This document shows, piece by piece, positions 34,690 through 47,284 of a DNA stretch of 64,000 nucleotides. The number at the start of each line of letters is the position of its first letter. The stretch's first letter is position 1. Both the position numbers and the translations under genes were made by a program. The notes beneath the pieces were generated by a model. That model saw only the letters and a program-made list of their open reading frames with translations, was not told where the DNA came from and did not search any database. The stretch is taken from positions 33,189,759 to 33,253,758 of the forward strand of contig NC_133168.1 of assembly GCF_040802235.1 (NCBI RefSeq), read 5' to 3'. The stretch comes from Manis javanica (taxonomy: Eukaryota > Chordata > Mammalia > Pholidota > Manidae).

Positions 34690-37600
34690 AAGCACAAAGC
34701 TCTCCAGCTCCATCCATGTTGTTGCAAATGGTAGGATTTGTTTCTTTCTTACGGGTGAATAGTTTTCCATTGTGTATATCTACCACATCTTCTTTATCCA
34801 TTCATCTACTGATGGACACTTAGGTTGCTTCCATATCTTAGCTATTGTAAATAGTGCTGAAATCAACATAGGGGTGCATATGTCTTTTTGAATCTGAGAT
34901 CTTATTTCTTTTGGGTAAATTCCAAGGAGTGGAATTCCCGGGTCAAATGGTATTTCTATTTTTAGTTTTTCGAGGAACTTCCATATTGCATTCCACAATG
35001 GTTGAAGCAGCTTACATTTACACCAGCAGTGTAGGAGGGTTCCTCTATCTCTGCATCCTCGCCAGCATTTATTGTTCTTAGTCTTTTCGATGCTGGCCAT
35101 CCTTACTGGTGTGAGGTGATATCTTATTGTGGTTTTAATTTGCATTTTCCTGATAATTAGTGATGTGGAGCATCTTTTCATGTGTCTGTTGGCCATCTGA
35201 ATTTCTTCTTTGGACAATTGTCTCTTCATATCCTCTGCTTATTTTTTAATTGGGTTACTTGCTTTTAGGGTGTTGAAGCAAGTGAGATCCTTATATATTT
35301 TGAATGTTAACCCCTTAATGGATCTGTCATTTACAAATATATTCTCCCATACTGTAGGGTACCTTTTTGTTCTGTTGATGGTGTCCTTTGCTGTACAGGA
35401 AGTTTTTAGTTTGATGTAGTCCCATGTGTTCTTTTTTGCTTTTGTTTCCCTTGCCCAAGGAGATGCACTCAGGAAGAAGTTGCTCATGCTTATATTTGGG
35501 AGATTATTGCCTATGTTGTCTTCTAAGAGTTTTATGGTTTCACAACTTACATTCAGGTCTCTGATCCATTTCGAGTTTACTTTTGTATATGGGGTTAAAC
35601 AATAATCCAGGTTCATTCTCTTGCATGTAGCTGTCCAGTTTTGCCAACACCAGCTGTTGAAGAGGCTGCCATTTCCCCATTATATGTCCATGGCTCCTTT
35701 ATCATACATTAATTGACCATATATGGTGGGGTTTATATCCAGGCTGTTTAGTCTGATCCATTGGTCTATGTTTTGGTTCTTGTGCCATTACCAAATTGTC
35801 TTGATTACTGTGGCTTTATAGTAGAGCTTGGAGTTGGGGAGCATAAACCCCCAGCTTTATTCTTCCTTTTCAGGGTTGCTTTGGCTATTTGGGGTCTCCT
35901 GTGGTTCCATATGAATTTTAGAATGATTTTCTCTAGTTCATTGAAGAATGCTGTTGGTATTTTGATAGGAATCACACTGAATCTGTAGATTGCTTTAGGC
36001 AGGATGGCCATTTTGACAATATTAATTCTACCTATCCATGATCATGGGATGTATTTCCATTTATTGGTATATTCTGTAATTTCTCTCATGCGTGTCTTGT
36101 AGTTTTCAGAGTATAGGTCTTTGACTTCCTTGGTTAGGTTTCTTCCTAGGTGTTTTATTCTTTTTGATGCAATTGTGAATGGAATTGTTTTCCTGATTTC
36201 TCTTTCTGCTAGTTGGTCATTAGTGTATAGAGATGCAGCAGACTTCTGTGTATTAATTTTGTATCCCGTAACTTTGCTGAATTCAGATATTAGATCTAAT
36301 AGTTTTGGAATGGATTCCTTAGGATTTTTTATGTATAATATCATGTCATCTGCAAACAGTAAAAGTTTAACTTCTTCCTTGCCAATCTGGATGAGTTTTA
36401 TTTCTTTGTATTGTCTGATTGCTGGACCTCCAGTACTATGTTGAATAGAAGTGGGGAGAGTGGGCATCCTTATCTTGTTCCCAATTTTAAAGGAAAATGT
36501 TTCAGTTTCTTGCTGTTAAGTATAATGTTGGCTGTGGGTTTGTCATATATGGCCTTTATGTATGTTGAGGTACTTGCCCTCTATACCCATTTTGTTGAGA
36601 GTTTTTATCATGAATGGATATTGAATTCTGTCAAATGCTTTTTCAGCATCTATTGAGATAATCATTTGGTTTTTGTCCTTATTTTTGTTGATATGGTGGA
36701 TGATGTTGATGGATTTTTGAATGTTGTACCATCATTGCATCCCTGGGATAAATCCTACTTGATCATGATGGATGATCTTTTTGATGTATTTTTGAATTCG
36801 GTTTGTTAATATTTTGTTGAGTATTTCTGCACCTTTGTTTATCAGGGATATTGGTCTGTAATTTTCTTTTTTTTGTTGTGTCTTTGCCTGGTTTTGGTAT
36901 TAGAGTAATGCTGGCCTCATAGAATGAGTTTGAAAGTATTCCCTCTTCTACTCTTTGGAAAACTTTAAGGAGAATGGGTATTAGGTCTTCAGTAAATGAT
37001 TGACAAAATTCAGTAGTGAAGCTGTATGGTTCAGGAGTTTTGTTCTTAGGTAGTTTTTGATTACCAATTCAATTTTGTTGCTGATAATTGGTCTGTTCAG
37101 ATTTTCTGTTTCTTTCTGGGTCAGCCTTGGAAGGTTGTATTTTTCTAAAAAGTCATCCATTTCTTCTAGGTTATCCAGTTTGTTACCATATAATTTTTCA
37201 TAGTATTCTCCAATAATTCTTTATATGTCTGTGGTGTCCATAGTGATTTTTCCTTTTCATTTCTGATTCTATTTATGTGTTTAGACTCTCTTTTTTTCTT
37301 GATAAGTCTGGCTAGGGGGTTATTTATTTTGTTTATTTTCTCAAAGCAACAGCTGTTGCTTTCATTGATTCTTTCTATTGTTTTATTTTTCTCCATTTTA
37401 TTTATTTCTGTGCTAATCTTTATTATGTCCCTCCTTCTACTGACTTTGGACCTCATTTGTTCTTCTTTTTCTAGTTTTGTTAATTGTGAGTTTAGAGTGT
37501 TCATGCGGGATTGGTATTCCTTTCTGAGGTGGGCCTGTATTGCAATATACTTTCCTCTTAGAAATGCCTTCGCTGTGTCCCACAGATTTTGCGGTGTTGA

Positions 37601-38430
37601 ATTGTTGTTGCCATTTGTCTCCATATATTGCTTGATCTCTGTTTTTATTTGGTCATTGATTTGTTGGTTATTTAGGAGCATGTTTTGAAGCCTCCATGTG
37701 TTTCTGGGATTTTTCATTTTCTTTGCATAATTTAATTCTAGTTTCATACCTTTGTGGTCTGAGAAACTGGTTGGTACAATTACAATCCTTCTGAATTTAC
37801 CCAGGCTCTTTTTGTGTGAAAGTATATGATCTAGTCTCGAAAATGTTCCATATTCACTTGAGAAGAATGTGTATTCTACTGCTTTTGGGTGTAGAGTTCT
37901 GTAGATGTTTGTTAGGTCCATGTGTTCTAATGTGTTGTTCAGTGCCTCTGTGTCCTTTCTTATTTTCTGTCTGTTTGATCTGTCTTTCAGAGTGAGTGGA
38001 GTGTTGAAATTTCCTAGACTGAATGCATTGCATTCCATTTCCCCTGTTAATTCTGTCAGTATTTGTTTCACATATGTAGGTGTTTCTGTGTTGGGCTGAT
38101 AGATATTTATAATGGTTATATCTTCTTGTTGGATTTATCCCTTAATCATTATGTAATGTCCTTCTTTGTCTCTTGTGACTTTCTTTTGTAGTCTATTATG
38201 TCTGACACAAGTACTGGAACTCCTGCTTTTTTCTCTCTACTAGTTGCATGAAATATATTTTTCCATACCTTAGCTTTTAGTCTGTGTCTGTCTTTGGGTT
38301 TAAAGTGAGTCTCTTGTAGGCAGCATATAGATGGGTCTTGTTTTTTTATCCATTCAGTGACTCTATGTTTTTTGATTGGTGCACATTCAGAACATTTACA
38401 TTTAGGGTGATTATCGATAGGTATGTACTT
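34690..38430 (-). pseudogene. Decayed L1 ORF2
   Basis: Fragments in several frames: endonuclease and linker (38071-37166), RT with an FADD motif (36467-36042), and C-terminal pieces (36011-35805, 35616-35239, 35229-34780, the last with the Cys-rich C-terminal motif). Non-functional. Confidence 0.9.
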
Positions 38431-38779
38431 AATGCCATTGCAGTGTTTAGATTTGTGGTTACCAAAGGTTCAAGGTTAACTTCCTTACTATCTAAGAGTC
38501 TAACTTAACTCACTTAATATGCTATTACAAACACAATCTAAAGGTTCTTTTTTTCTCCTCCTTTTTCTTCCTCTTCCATTCTTTATGTATTAGGTATCAT
38601 ATTCTGTACTCTTTGTCTATCCCTTGATTGACTTTGGGGATGGTTGATTTAATTTTGCATTTGCTTAGTAATTACCTGTTCTACTTTCTTTACTGTGGTT
38701 TTATTATCTCTGGTGACAGCTATTAAACCTTAGGAATACTTCCATCTATAGCAGTCCCTCCAAAATATACTGTAGAGAT

Positions 38780-39609
38780 GGTTTGTGGGAACTCAATTCT
38801 CTCAGCTTTTGCTCATCTGGAAATTGTTAATCCCTCCTTCAAATTTAAATGATAATATTTCCAGATAAAGTATTCTTGGTTCGAGCCCCTTCTGCTTCAT
38901 TGCATTAAATACATCATGCCACTCCCATGTGGTCTACAAGGTTTCTGCTGAGAAGTCTGATGATAGCCTGATGGGCTTTCCTTTGTATGTGATCTTATTT
39001 CTCTCTCTGCCTGCTTTTAATAGTCTGTCCTTACCCTTGATCTTTTCCACTTTAATTACTGTATGTGTTGGTGTTGTCTTCCTTGGGTCCCCTGTGTTGG
39101 GAGACTGGCACCTCCATGGCCTGGGACACTATCTCCTTCCCCAGATTGGGGAAGTTTTCAGCAATTACCTTCTTAAAGACACTTTCTATCCCTTTTTATC
39201 TCTCTTCTTCTTGTGGTACCCTTATAATGTGAATATTTTTCCATTTGGATTGGTCACACAGTTCTTTCAATATTCTTTCATTCTTAGAGATCCTTTTTTC
39301 TCTTTGTGCCTCAGCTTCTTTGTATTCCTCTTCTCCAATTTCTATTTCATTTATTGTCTCCTCCACCATATCTTATATGCTTTTAATGCCCTCCATTGTG
39401 CTCTTCAAAGATTGGATGTCTGACCAGATTTCATTCCTGAGTTCTTGAATATTTTTCTGTACCTCCATGAGCATGTTAATGATTTTTATTTTGAAATACC
39501 TTTCAGTAAGATTCATGATGTTGATTTCATTTAAATATTTCTCAGGTGTTGTATTTATAATTTTACTTTGAATCAGGTTTCTTTGGCCTTTCATATTTGT
39601 AAATGGCAC
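38780..39609 (-). pseudogene. Decayed L1 ORF1
   Basis: Only the N-terminal part (39609-39373) is still open. The remainder is recognisable through antisense frames at 38929-39423 and alignment to the young ORF1. It has no 33-bp coiled-coil repeats. Confidence 0.8.
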
Positions 39610-40555
39610 CCTCTAGCATACAGAAACTCTACTCTCTGGAGTTTCTCAGCCTGTGAAGCAATATCCGGAGTCACAGGGGAGCAGTATTTCTGCCTGGGGG
39701 GAGGAACGAGCTGTGTCCTGCTTCCCAGCTGCTATACTGCCTCCACTGCCAGAACCAGTGGGTTGAGCACACAGGTATAAGCCTCTATGCTTTAAGTTTG
39801 TAGTTACAGTAGATGGGGCTTCTCTCTTGCTGACCTAACTCCAGTGTAGTGTTTGCCTGTTTGTGAGCCAGGTGAGGCTGGCTGGGAGAAAGGTGCAGTA
39901 GGCTGCATATCATGGAGGGGGTCCTTCAAGCTGTGTAGCCAGCTAGGGAGCTGGAGTGCCTGAAGATCAATAAAGTTCCCAACCTGCTGGGCAGAGTGTA
40001 CCCAGACAATTTTGTCTACTTGTCCTTTCTCCTGAGCAGTAAGCTCTGTGCAATCCTTGCCCCTTTAGCAGCCCTCTTGCTGTTAAGAAGTCTCTCAGAC
40101 TTCCCACCTTCTTTTGCCCTGAGCAGCTGGATATGGATCCCTGATTTCCAGAGTGGCTGGAATCTCAGTTTCTCTAGGTATTCTGCCTGTCTTTGCTTTC
40201 CAACTCCCCTAATCACAAGAGTACTATGAAAGCACCATGAAATATAGGTTTGTGCTCCTACAGCAGGTCTCTGGAGTTAGATATTCAGCAGTCCCAGGCC
40301 TACACTCCTTCTCTGCTCCATTTCTCTTTCTTCCACTGGTGAGCTGGGGTGGGGGAAGGGCTTGGATCCCACCAGGCCATGGCTTTGGTATGTTAGCCTG
40401 TTCCATGAGGTTTATTATTTTCTCCAGGTGTATGCAGTTTGGTACAGCCCTCTTTCCTGTTGCCCTTTCAGGATTAGTTGTATTAATTGTATTTTTGTAT
40501 TATATACAGTTTTAGGAGGAAGTCTCTGTCTCACCTCTCATGCCGCCATCTTTTT

Positions 40556-40569
40556 GAGATAGAAACTAT
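40556..40569. repeat. Target-site duplication, right copy (old L1)
   Basis: GAGATAGAAACTAT directly abutting the L1 5' end. Confidence 0.9.
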
Positions 40570-40603
40570 CTTAATCCCACTGAGATAGGAGGTAGTGGAA
40601 TGG

Positions 40604-41023
40604 TGTTTTGCCAATGGGTTTTAGCCCCAGACAAGTTTACTATAGATTCATGAGACTTAAAACATGACAATGGAATATTCTTTGAGTGAAAGTGTTTATA
40701 CTCAACTTCGTTACCATGGTGGCAGGTCACTCACTAGAATTCCACCCATTCAGATCGAGTCTGCATGCAGCAGGCTGGTCTCTGCTTCTGGGCCTCTCTG
40801 CCCCTGCAGCTGTCTCAGTCTCTGTCCTCAGTGCTGCCACCACTCCAGTCTCTGCTCTCCTGCAGCCTTGCAGCCCTGTAGTAGGGTAACCGTGTCACCC
40901 AGAGCACTGGGCGGAGCTCTTTATATAGAGTCAATAGTGAAATATTGCCCACACTTGTGAAGTGAGCTAGCCAACCAGGGTCAAATGAGAATCCTGGCCA
41001 TAGGAACCTTCTCTATCTCCACA
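40604..41023 (-). repeat. 3' LTR, type A, of deleted provirus 1
   Basis: A 420-bp minus-strand LTR (TGTGGAGATAGAG... to the CAAAACA end) with TATA near 40926. It is preceded on the minus strand by the polypurine tract at 41024-41035. Confidence 0.8.
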
Positions 41024-41147
41024 CTCCACCCCTCCAGGATTCTCACTTCTCTATCTATGCATCCTCAATCTTCTGCAATGGTCTCTGTGTGAGAAAGCTG
41101 GAACATTGTAACCAAATTCCATAATAACAACAAAAGCTACAACAATA

Positions 41148-42300
41148 TCAATAACAAATTATAAAAGCCCTCAAGCCTGAGGAGATCCATTGCTGTGAAG
41201 TGGTCATCTTGGCTGTATTCAAACTAGTTCTACTCAGATGAGTTAACCAAAGGGACCATGGGTATGCCTTCTGATACCTGTCTTCTCCAGCCTCTTTAAG
41301 AGAAAGTCTTCCAGACACACAGGCTGATCTTGTTGCTTTGTCTCTGGTTTCTGCTTCATCCTCAGCAGCTGGAACCACTGCTCCAGTCTCAATTGTTGCC
41401 ACAGCTCCAGTAATAATCTGTTTGACTTTTCATCCAATTTCTCTCTGTCTTCTCCTGCCTTTATCTGATCACCCACATCTGGGTCCTTATGACCTTCACA
41501 GTGCCCTTTATATGCTCCCTTCAAGTAGAAGACCATATTTCCTTTTGTGCTTTCATTGCTTGAACCTAAGGATAGAAGCAGAGCATCGAGTGCTCCACCA
41601 CCTTGGGAGGGGGTTGCATCTCTCCTGGTGGAGCTTGTAGGTGCTGAGTCTTTATTTCCTTTCAGGGTTTCCATCGGATTTCAAATAGGTGGAGTTTCAA
41701 CCGAGGAGGGGCTGATGCCTCCAGCACTGGCAGGGCCTCCACCCCCGTGTGTTTGTCAAACCTCAGCTCTTCCTTCATTTCTGGGGCTGACTGGACCACT
41801 GCATCCTTCACCTGCCCATGGTACCTGGCAGCCTGCAATCTCAGGCTGCTTCCTCTCAGGCTACCATTACACACATCCTTTACCATTTCCACAGCACCTT
41901 GTAGTGACACCTTCAGTCATCAGCGAATTTTTTACCCCCATCAACGGCACATTGCAGCTCATATTCTCATGATGCCTCTTCTCATGCTTCCTGCAGGAGG
42001 ACATCCTTCTCCCTGACAACCTTTCTCAGCACTATGAGACAAAAAAAAAAAAAACACCCCACAGTTTCCTCAGCCACATAGGCACTTTATTTCTGTAAGG
42101 AATTCCCTATTTTTCTGAGCACCAATTTTACTGCCTCTGGTATTGCCTCCACATCTTCCCAGTCTTGCAATAGAGCTCAGTCCTCTAGGAGGCAAACCAC
42201 ATCAGACCACATGTCCATTGGGGGATACTCGAATGTCTCCCCATGCATAGGCGCAGCCCACTGAAATACTCCTCCCATGAGAGCAGCCTGTTCTTTTCCT
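41148..42300 (-). pseudogene. gag remnant of deleted provirus 1
   Basis: Broken frames (41910-41662, 41674-41243, 41402-41148) related to gag of the neighbouring plus-strand ERV-L-like element. Shared segments include the KxxxDP..TQM and VATTE.. regions. Several stops and shifts. Its N-terminal part is not matched in the plus-strand element, whose gag start is missing. Confidence 0.6.
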
Positions 42301-42331
42301 TGGTCAACAATGAATACTGCCTTTTGCCAAT

Positions 42332-42389
42332 TGTCTTGTCAGTGGGTTTCAGCCCTGGACAAATTCACTATGGATTCAATGAAACCAAG
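42332..42389 (-). repeat. 5' LTR remnant (U5 end) of deleted provirus 1
   Basis: The 58 bp nearest the provirus body, from TGTCTTGTCAGTGGG. The LTR stops mid-block and passes directly into plus-strand gag, marking a rearrangement breakpoint near 42389. Confidence 0.75.
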
Positions 42390-42393
42390 ACTT

Positions 42394-43060
42394 ATGGCTG
42401 CACTCTGTGCTGTATGGCCCAATCAGGGTGATTTACCATCTTCCCCTGCTAGATGGCAGATGTATGCTGAGCTCCAACAGATGTTATGGGAGCAAGGCAT
42501 AGAAAATGCCATTTACAGTCCAGAGAATTACGGCCCTGATGAGGAGCTTTTTACTACATGGATGAGAAATGTTGTGCTTCAAACAGCTCCCATATCCCTC
42601 TTTGGATCTCTAGTGGCCAGTCTTGCCCCTCACTTAGGGCAGCCAATAAGTGAGGTTACCTGCACAGTAGCAGACTTAGGAGAGGCTGAAGCAATGAGAT
42701 CATGGAAAGAAATAAGGTCTGCTACTCACAGGAAAAATTTAAAGGACCCCATGAAGGTTACAGGGACCCAGATGTTGGTTGATTTAATATGGGCAGGAGC
42801 AGACAGACGGGAAGTCACATAGAATCTTACTGGGACTGTGGCAACAACTGAAACCTGAGCAGCAGTACCAGCCATTAAGAAAAAAGAGGCAAAGATGAAA
42901 AACAGAGCCACAAGTCTGGCCTGTGTGTTTACAAGATTTCCTGCTGGAGAGTGAACCAACCTCGCTTGAACCCACATAGGAAGATAATTGGGGAACATGG
43001 TCTGACTGAGGGGAAGCTCGAGGTACCTGCCCTGAGGGTCCAGGGGGGACTGGAGGCAAC
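42394..43060 (+). pseudogene. ERV-L-like gag, broken
   Basis: Open to 42822, then interrupted by stops and recognisable to about 43060. The frame before 42394 is antisense LTR, so the Met at 42394 is only the first in-element Met. It would have encoded the capsid polyprotein. The segment around 42690-42930 is shared with the deleted minus proviruses. Confidence 0.7.
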
Positions 43061-43089
43061 ATGTTGAAATAGCTATCCATTGGTCCCCA

Positions 43090-43560
43090 GTGAACATACA
43101 GTGTGTCCTGGCTCTGGAGGACACAAGGGCTGAATGTTCACTGATTCATAGTAACCCTGAGCGGTTCCCCAGGACCCCCACTATCATAGATGGATATGGG
43201 GGGAGGACTATCAGAGTGAAACAAGCCCAAATCCCTTTGGGAATAGGGTGTCTACCCCCAAAGGAGTATACTGTGTATATCTCTCCTATCCCTGAGCATA
43301 TTATGCGGACTGAAATCCTGCGGGGTCTATGGTTGCAGACTACTAGAAGTGAGTTCAGACTGAGAATACATGTGGTGAAGGCAGTTCTGAGGGGATATGC
43401 TAGGCACCCGCCCATAGCTTTGCCTGTACCTTGGCAGGTGACTAATACCAAAAAATACAAATTGCCTAGAGGGCATAAAGAAATTGGAGACACCCTCCAG
43501 GAATTAGAAATGTTGGGTATTATAAAGCACCCCCATAGTCCTTTTAATTCCCCAGTGTAG
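43090..43560 (+). pseudogene. ERV-L-like protease and start of RT
   Basis: An aspartyl protease region with the active-site triplet altered: Asp-Thr at 43120 is followed by Arg instead of Gly. It runs on through a GYGG flap-like segment into the RT N-terminal linker (ending HSPFNSPV-type, 43560), where an in-frame stop occurs. Confidence 0.75.
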
Positions 43561-44200
43561 CCTGTAAAAAGGCCAGATGGCTACTAGCATATAACCGTGG
43601 ATTATAGAGAATTGAACAAAGTCATATCCCCTATGCATGCTGCTGTCCCCCTTATTGCAGACCTGATGGATACCCTTAGTCATAAACTAGGGACATACCA
43701 TTATGTGGTAGATCTTGCTAATGCCTTCTTTTCCATTGCAGGAAAGTCAGGAACAGTTTGCCTTCATGTGGAAAGGACAACAATTGACTTTCACTGTCCT
43801 TCCACAGGGATCCCTCCACAGCCACACCATCAATCATGGATTTGTAGCCCAGGACTTGGTTACATGGGAGAAACCACCAACGGTGTGGCTGTACTCTTAT
43901 ACTGATGATGTCATGCTCACGTCTGATTCTCTTTCAGATTTAGAAGGTGCAGCACCTAGACTGCTGCAACATCTAGAGGAGAAAGGATGGGCTGTGAATA
44001 GCACCAAGGTTCAGGGACCTGGTTTGTCAAATTCTTGGGTGTCATCTGGTCAGGTAAGACTAAAGTTATACCAGAAGCAGTCATGATAAAGTGCAGGCCT
44101 TTCCTACCCCCACAACCCTGAAATCATTACAGGAGTTTTTGGGTCTTTTGGGCTATTGTAGAGTGTTTATCCTGCACTTGGCACAAATTTGAAGCTCTTA
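43561..44200 (+). pseudogene. ERV-L-like reverse transcriptase, frameshifted
   Basis: The first part (VDYRELNKV, from about 43591) stays in the protease frame. A frameshift near 43735 moves the rest into the frame starting 43715. The catalytic YTDD is at 43898-43909. The thumb/connection segment near 44090-44160 resembles that of ERV-L. The damage precludes function. Confidence 0.82.
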
Positions 44201-45230
44201 TACTGGTTGGTGTCAAAGGACGTCAGTTGGGACTGGAATGAGACATGTGCATCTGCGTTTATTACTACAGCAAAACAGGCAGTCAAGGCTGTGCAGGCCT
44301 TGAGTGTGATAGGCCCACCAAGGCCCTATGAGCTGGATGTTCATGTGACTGAAGACGGTTATGGTTGGGGTCTCTGGCTGTGCCTTGAATGAACTCACCA
44401 ACCTATTGAATTCTGGTTACAACTCTGGAAAGGGGCAGAGACAGGATACACCTTGATAGAAATACAAATGGCTGCTGTGTTTCACACCTTCCTGGCTACA
44501 GAACCCATTACTGGAATGGCCCCAAGAAAGGTAATAACCACCTATCCCATCATGGGGTGCATATGAGACTGGACTCAAAAGCCAAGGAGTGATGTAGCAT
44601 AAACACCCACCCTGGCCAAGTGGGGTGCATATCTATAGCAGCATAGAGCCCTCTCTAGTAGCACCTTGAGTAAAGAATTCCAAGGCTTATTGGGGCTGGT
44701 GACATATACTAGTGAAAAGCAGGAAGAATTTACTTTAGAACCATTACTAACAGAGTCCTTATCAAGGGGAAGAGCCCCTATACCCAAAGATATACGGTAC
44801 ACAGACAGCTCCAGCTGTGGGAAGCCCCCAAAATGTAGGGCTGTAGCTTCTCATCCTAAGACTGAGACATTATGGATGGAAGATGGTGAGGGGAAGAGCA
44901 GTCAATAGGCAGAGTTGTGGGAAGTGTGGCTTGTGATCAGCCAGGATCCCTTCCCTATCTGCACTGACAGCTGGGCTGTCTAACAGGGCTTGACCCTGTG
45001 GCTACCAACCTGGTACCATGCCAACTGGCTGGTTGGTCACCAACCCCTTTGGGGGCAAGAATTTTGGCAAGACTTATGGGCCTGTGATCAGACTAAAACA
45101 GTTATAGTATACCATGTGACAGGTCATTTGCCACTGGCATCCCCAGGAAATGATGAAGCAGATGAACTGGCCCAGATACGTTGGCTAGAAGGAAAGCCTG
45201 CCTCTGATGTGGCCTAATGGTTACATCAGT
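44201..45230 (+). pseudogene. ERV-L-like connection and RNase H
   Basis: Broken frames at 44189-44392, 44666-44908 and 44990-45217. The RNase H YTDSS motif (Asp at about 44804) is preserved, and a later GNDEADELA-type segment ends the domain near 45180. Confidence 0.75.
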
Positions 45231-45960
45231 GTTTGCTGCATGCAGGGCAGAAGACAATATGCACTATAGCCTGTCAGTGGGGCCTACCTTTGACTTTTGA
45301 AGAAGTCAGCAGAGCATGGAAAGAGTGCCTTTTATACTCAAAAAGGGACTTCCCGTGAGTCCCACACATGGGACAATAGCTGAGTGGCCGATGCCCCTTG
45401 TCAGGTGGTAGATAGACTACACTGGGCCTCTGCCATGTCAGAAGGCTAGATACATGTCATGACTTGTGTGGACACAGCTACTGGACTTCTGATTGCTTTT
45501 CCTACGCATTGTACAGACCAAAAGAGGCCTGGAGCATCTCTTTGAAGCCTATGGTCAACCACAGGTAATTGAGAGTGATCAAGGCACCTACTTTACTGGA
45601 CGGACATGCACTACAAGAATGTGTGCAATAACTGGGAATCAAATGGAAGTTTCATGTGCCATACAATTCTACTGCAGCAGATATGATAGAGAAGAACAAT
45701 GGTTTGTTAAAATTTGGACTGCAGTCAGACACCAATAATCTGTGGAGATGGTCAGTCCACTTACGGATAGTGCTATGGCATTTGAACAAGAAACCCCAGA
45801 AGAGAGCCGTTAGCCCCAAAGACACACTAATGCATATTGGTGCCTCCTTTATACAATTGCAAGTACAAACCAAGGAAGAATCACTGAAGCCAAGGTTGAC
45901 CACCATAATATCTTGCTGCCAGCACCAACTGCACCAAACCCGACTCCATTGAGTAGACGT
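45231..45960 (+). pseudogene. ERV-L-like integrase, broken
   Basis: Catalytic-triad candidates are visible across three frames: Asp at about 45415 (DYTGPL), Asp at about 45577 (ESDQGTYFTG) and Glu at about 45689 (MIEKNNGLLK). Stops at 45360 and after, plus frameshifts near 45610-45650, disrupt it. Confidence 0.78.
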
Positions 45961-46716
45961 GGTCTTGGGCATTTTGACACATGGACCAGTGATGGCTGGC
46001 CCTCCTGGCACCTTGAGGACAAGGCCTGGAAGCTGGCTTCCTGTGTATTTCTGGAGTAACAGCAGCATGGCCCCCAAAGATCACAGTAGTATATCCTGAC
46101 CAGCCAGAAGGTAGGAGCATCTTACCATGGAGTTTTGTTTTATCATTATGGTCAGTGCATGCACCTCCAGTAGCACTATATATAGCCCCCTCAGTTACCC
46201 CCAGGGTGAGGGGTAAAGGTATGATATACCAGACCTGGACGGGACTCTCTTCCTGCCACAGTCCTATCACAGGACTACTTTCTTTCATGCATCCTACCTG
46301 ATAGACAAGATTTCCCTATGTTGGTGTCATTAAAACATGTGTCTTATCACCCGTAAGGTCTTTGTGGATTTGTAATGCACCATAGCAAAAACAAAAACAA
46401 CCAAAAACCCTGCTACTTGCTGGGGTGCATGGAGCTCCCTATCCATTCCACTACTAAGTGTGAGTCATGAACTTCTTTGAGTAGAACTGGTTTTGAATAT
46501 AGCTGAAATAACCTCCCTGGGCTTGAGGATTGTTATAATTTTTGTTACCTGTATCAAAATCTTGTTGTATCTTAATTTTTGTTATTATCTCTATGCTGTT
46601 GTTATCCTCTGTTGCTGTTGTGGAATCTGGTTAGTGCTCCAGCTTTCTTGCACAGGGGTCATTGTGGAAGACTGAGAGCATGTAGATTGTGAGGTGAGAA
46701 TCCTGGTTGGGTGGAG
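45961..46716 (+). other. ERV-L-like 3' non-coding region and polypurine tract
   Basis: Sequence between integrase and LTR with no env-like frame. It ends GGTTGGGTGGAG directly before the LTR TGTGG. About 46460-46716 is shared with the deleted minus proviruses. Confidence 0.65.
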
Positions 46717-47067
46717 TGTGGATAAAATGAAGGTTCCTGTAGCCAGAACCCTCACCTGAACCTAAACTACTTGATGATGTAACAGGCCTGCTGCTAGGCT
46801 ACTGCTTCCACACCCTAGGCAATAAGCTTTTATTGACCGATTCACTACATAAAGAGCTCTGCCCAGTGCTCTGGATGGATGCAGAGACAAAGGAGGATTA
46901 CAGACCTGCAGACTGTTGGATGCAGAAGTGATCCTAGTGCTCAACCTATTTGTGGGAGAACAAGCAGGGTAACAAACCCTTTCACCCCAAGAATGTTCCA
47001 TTGTCATTCCTCGGTTTCCCTGAATCCACAGTGAACTTGTCTGGGGCTGAAATCCATTGGCAAGACA
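46717..47067 (+). repeat. 3' LTR, type B, of plus-strand ERV
   Basis: A 351-bp LTR from TGTGGATAAAATG to GGCAAGACA. U3 carries the TGATGTAACAGGCC-type segment of type B. A TATA-like CTACATAAAG is at about 46844. It differs strongly from type A in U3 and R while sharing both ends. Confidence 0.82.
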
Positions 47068-47284
47068 GGCAATAAATCAGCTAGTTTAATAATTTCTGAG
47101 AATAGCAATCATTATGCCAATGTGAATTTAGAACATTAACTCCAATCACCTTTTCTCAACTGATATGTATATTTTTGGCCAAGATTCCCTGATTCTCCAA
47201 CCCCTCTTAAATTAGACATTTTTGTTGTTACTGTTTTACACAATCATTATTTAGTATTATCCACACTTATTAATACCATCACAC

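Larger units (their letters stand above)
34208..40555 (-). mobile_element. Old full-length L1, minus strand (~6.35 kb)
   Basis: Complete but decayed: 5' end (AAAAAGATGGCGGCATGA at 40555), 5' UTR 40555-39610, ORF1 remnant 39609 to about 38780, ORF2 remnants about 38430-34690, 3' UTR, and a tail decayed to (TA)n at 34205-34277. A 14-bp perfect target-site duplication GAGATAGAAACTAT flanks it at 34194 and 40556. Many stops and frameshifts mark it as much older than the 18947 copy. Its 5' UTR has no monomer array. Confidence 0.93.
40604..42389 (-). mobile_element. Internally deleted ERV-L-like provirus, minus (copy 1)
   Basis: On the minus strand: remnant of the 5' LTR (42389-42332, U5 end only), leader and gag-derived sequence (42331 to about 41240), a jump to the region just before the 3' LTR, a purine-rich tract (GGAGGGGTGGAG) and the 3' LTR (41023-40604). 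No protease or polymerase is present. The gag portion and pre-LTR portion align with the plus-strand provirus next door (about 42700-42930 and 46460-46716), so this is a deletion derivative of the same family. It stops abruptly where the plus-strand gag begins. Confidence 0.75.
42390..47067 (+). mobile_element. ERV-L-like provirus, plus strand, 5' truncated
   Basis: gag (from about 42394), protease, reverse transcriptase, RNase H, integrase and a 3' LTR (46717-47067), all with stops and frameshifts. The polymerase order and motifs (protease Asp-Thr, YTDD, RNase H YTDSS, integrase D...D...E) and the lack of any env-length region between integrase and LTR fit the class III (ERV-L) group. The 5' LTR and leader are missing; the element begins at the junction with the minus-strand remnant. 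Confidence 0.8.
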
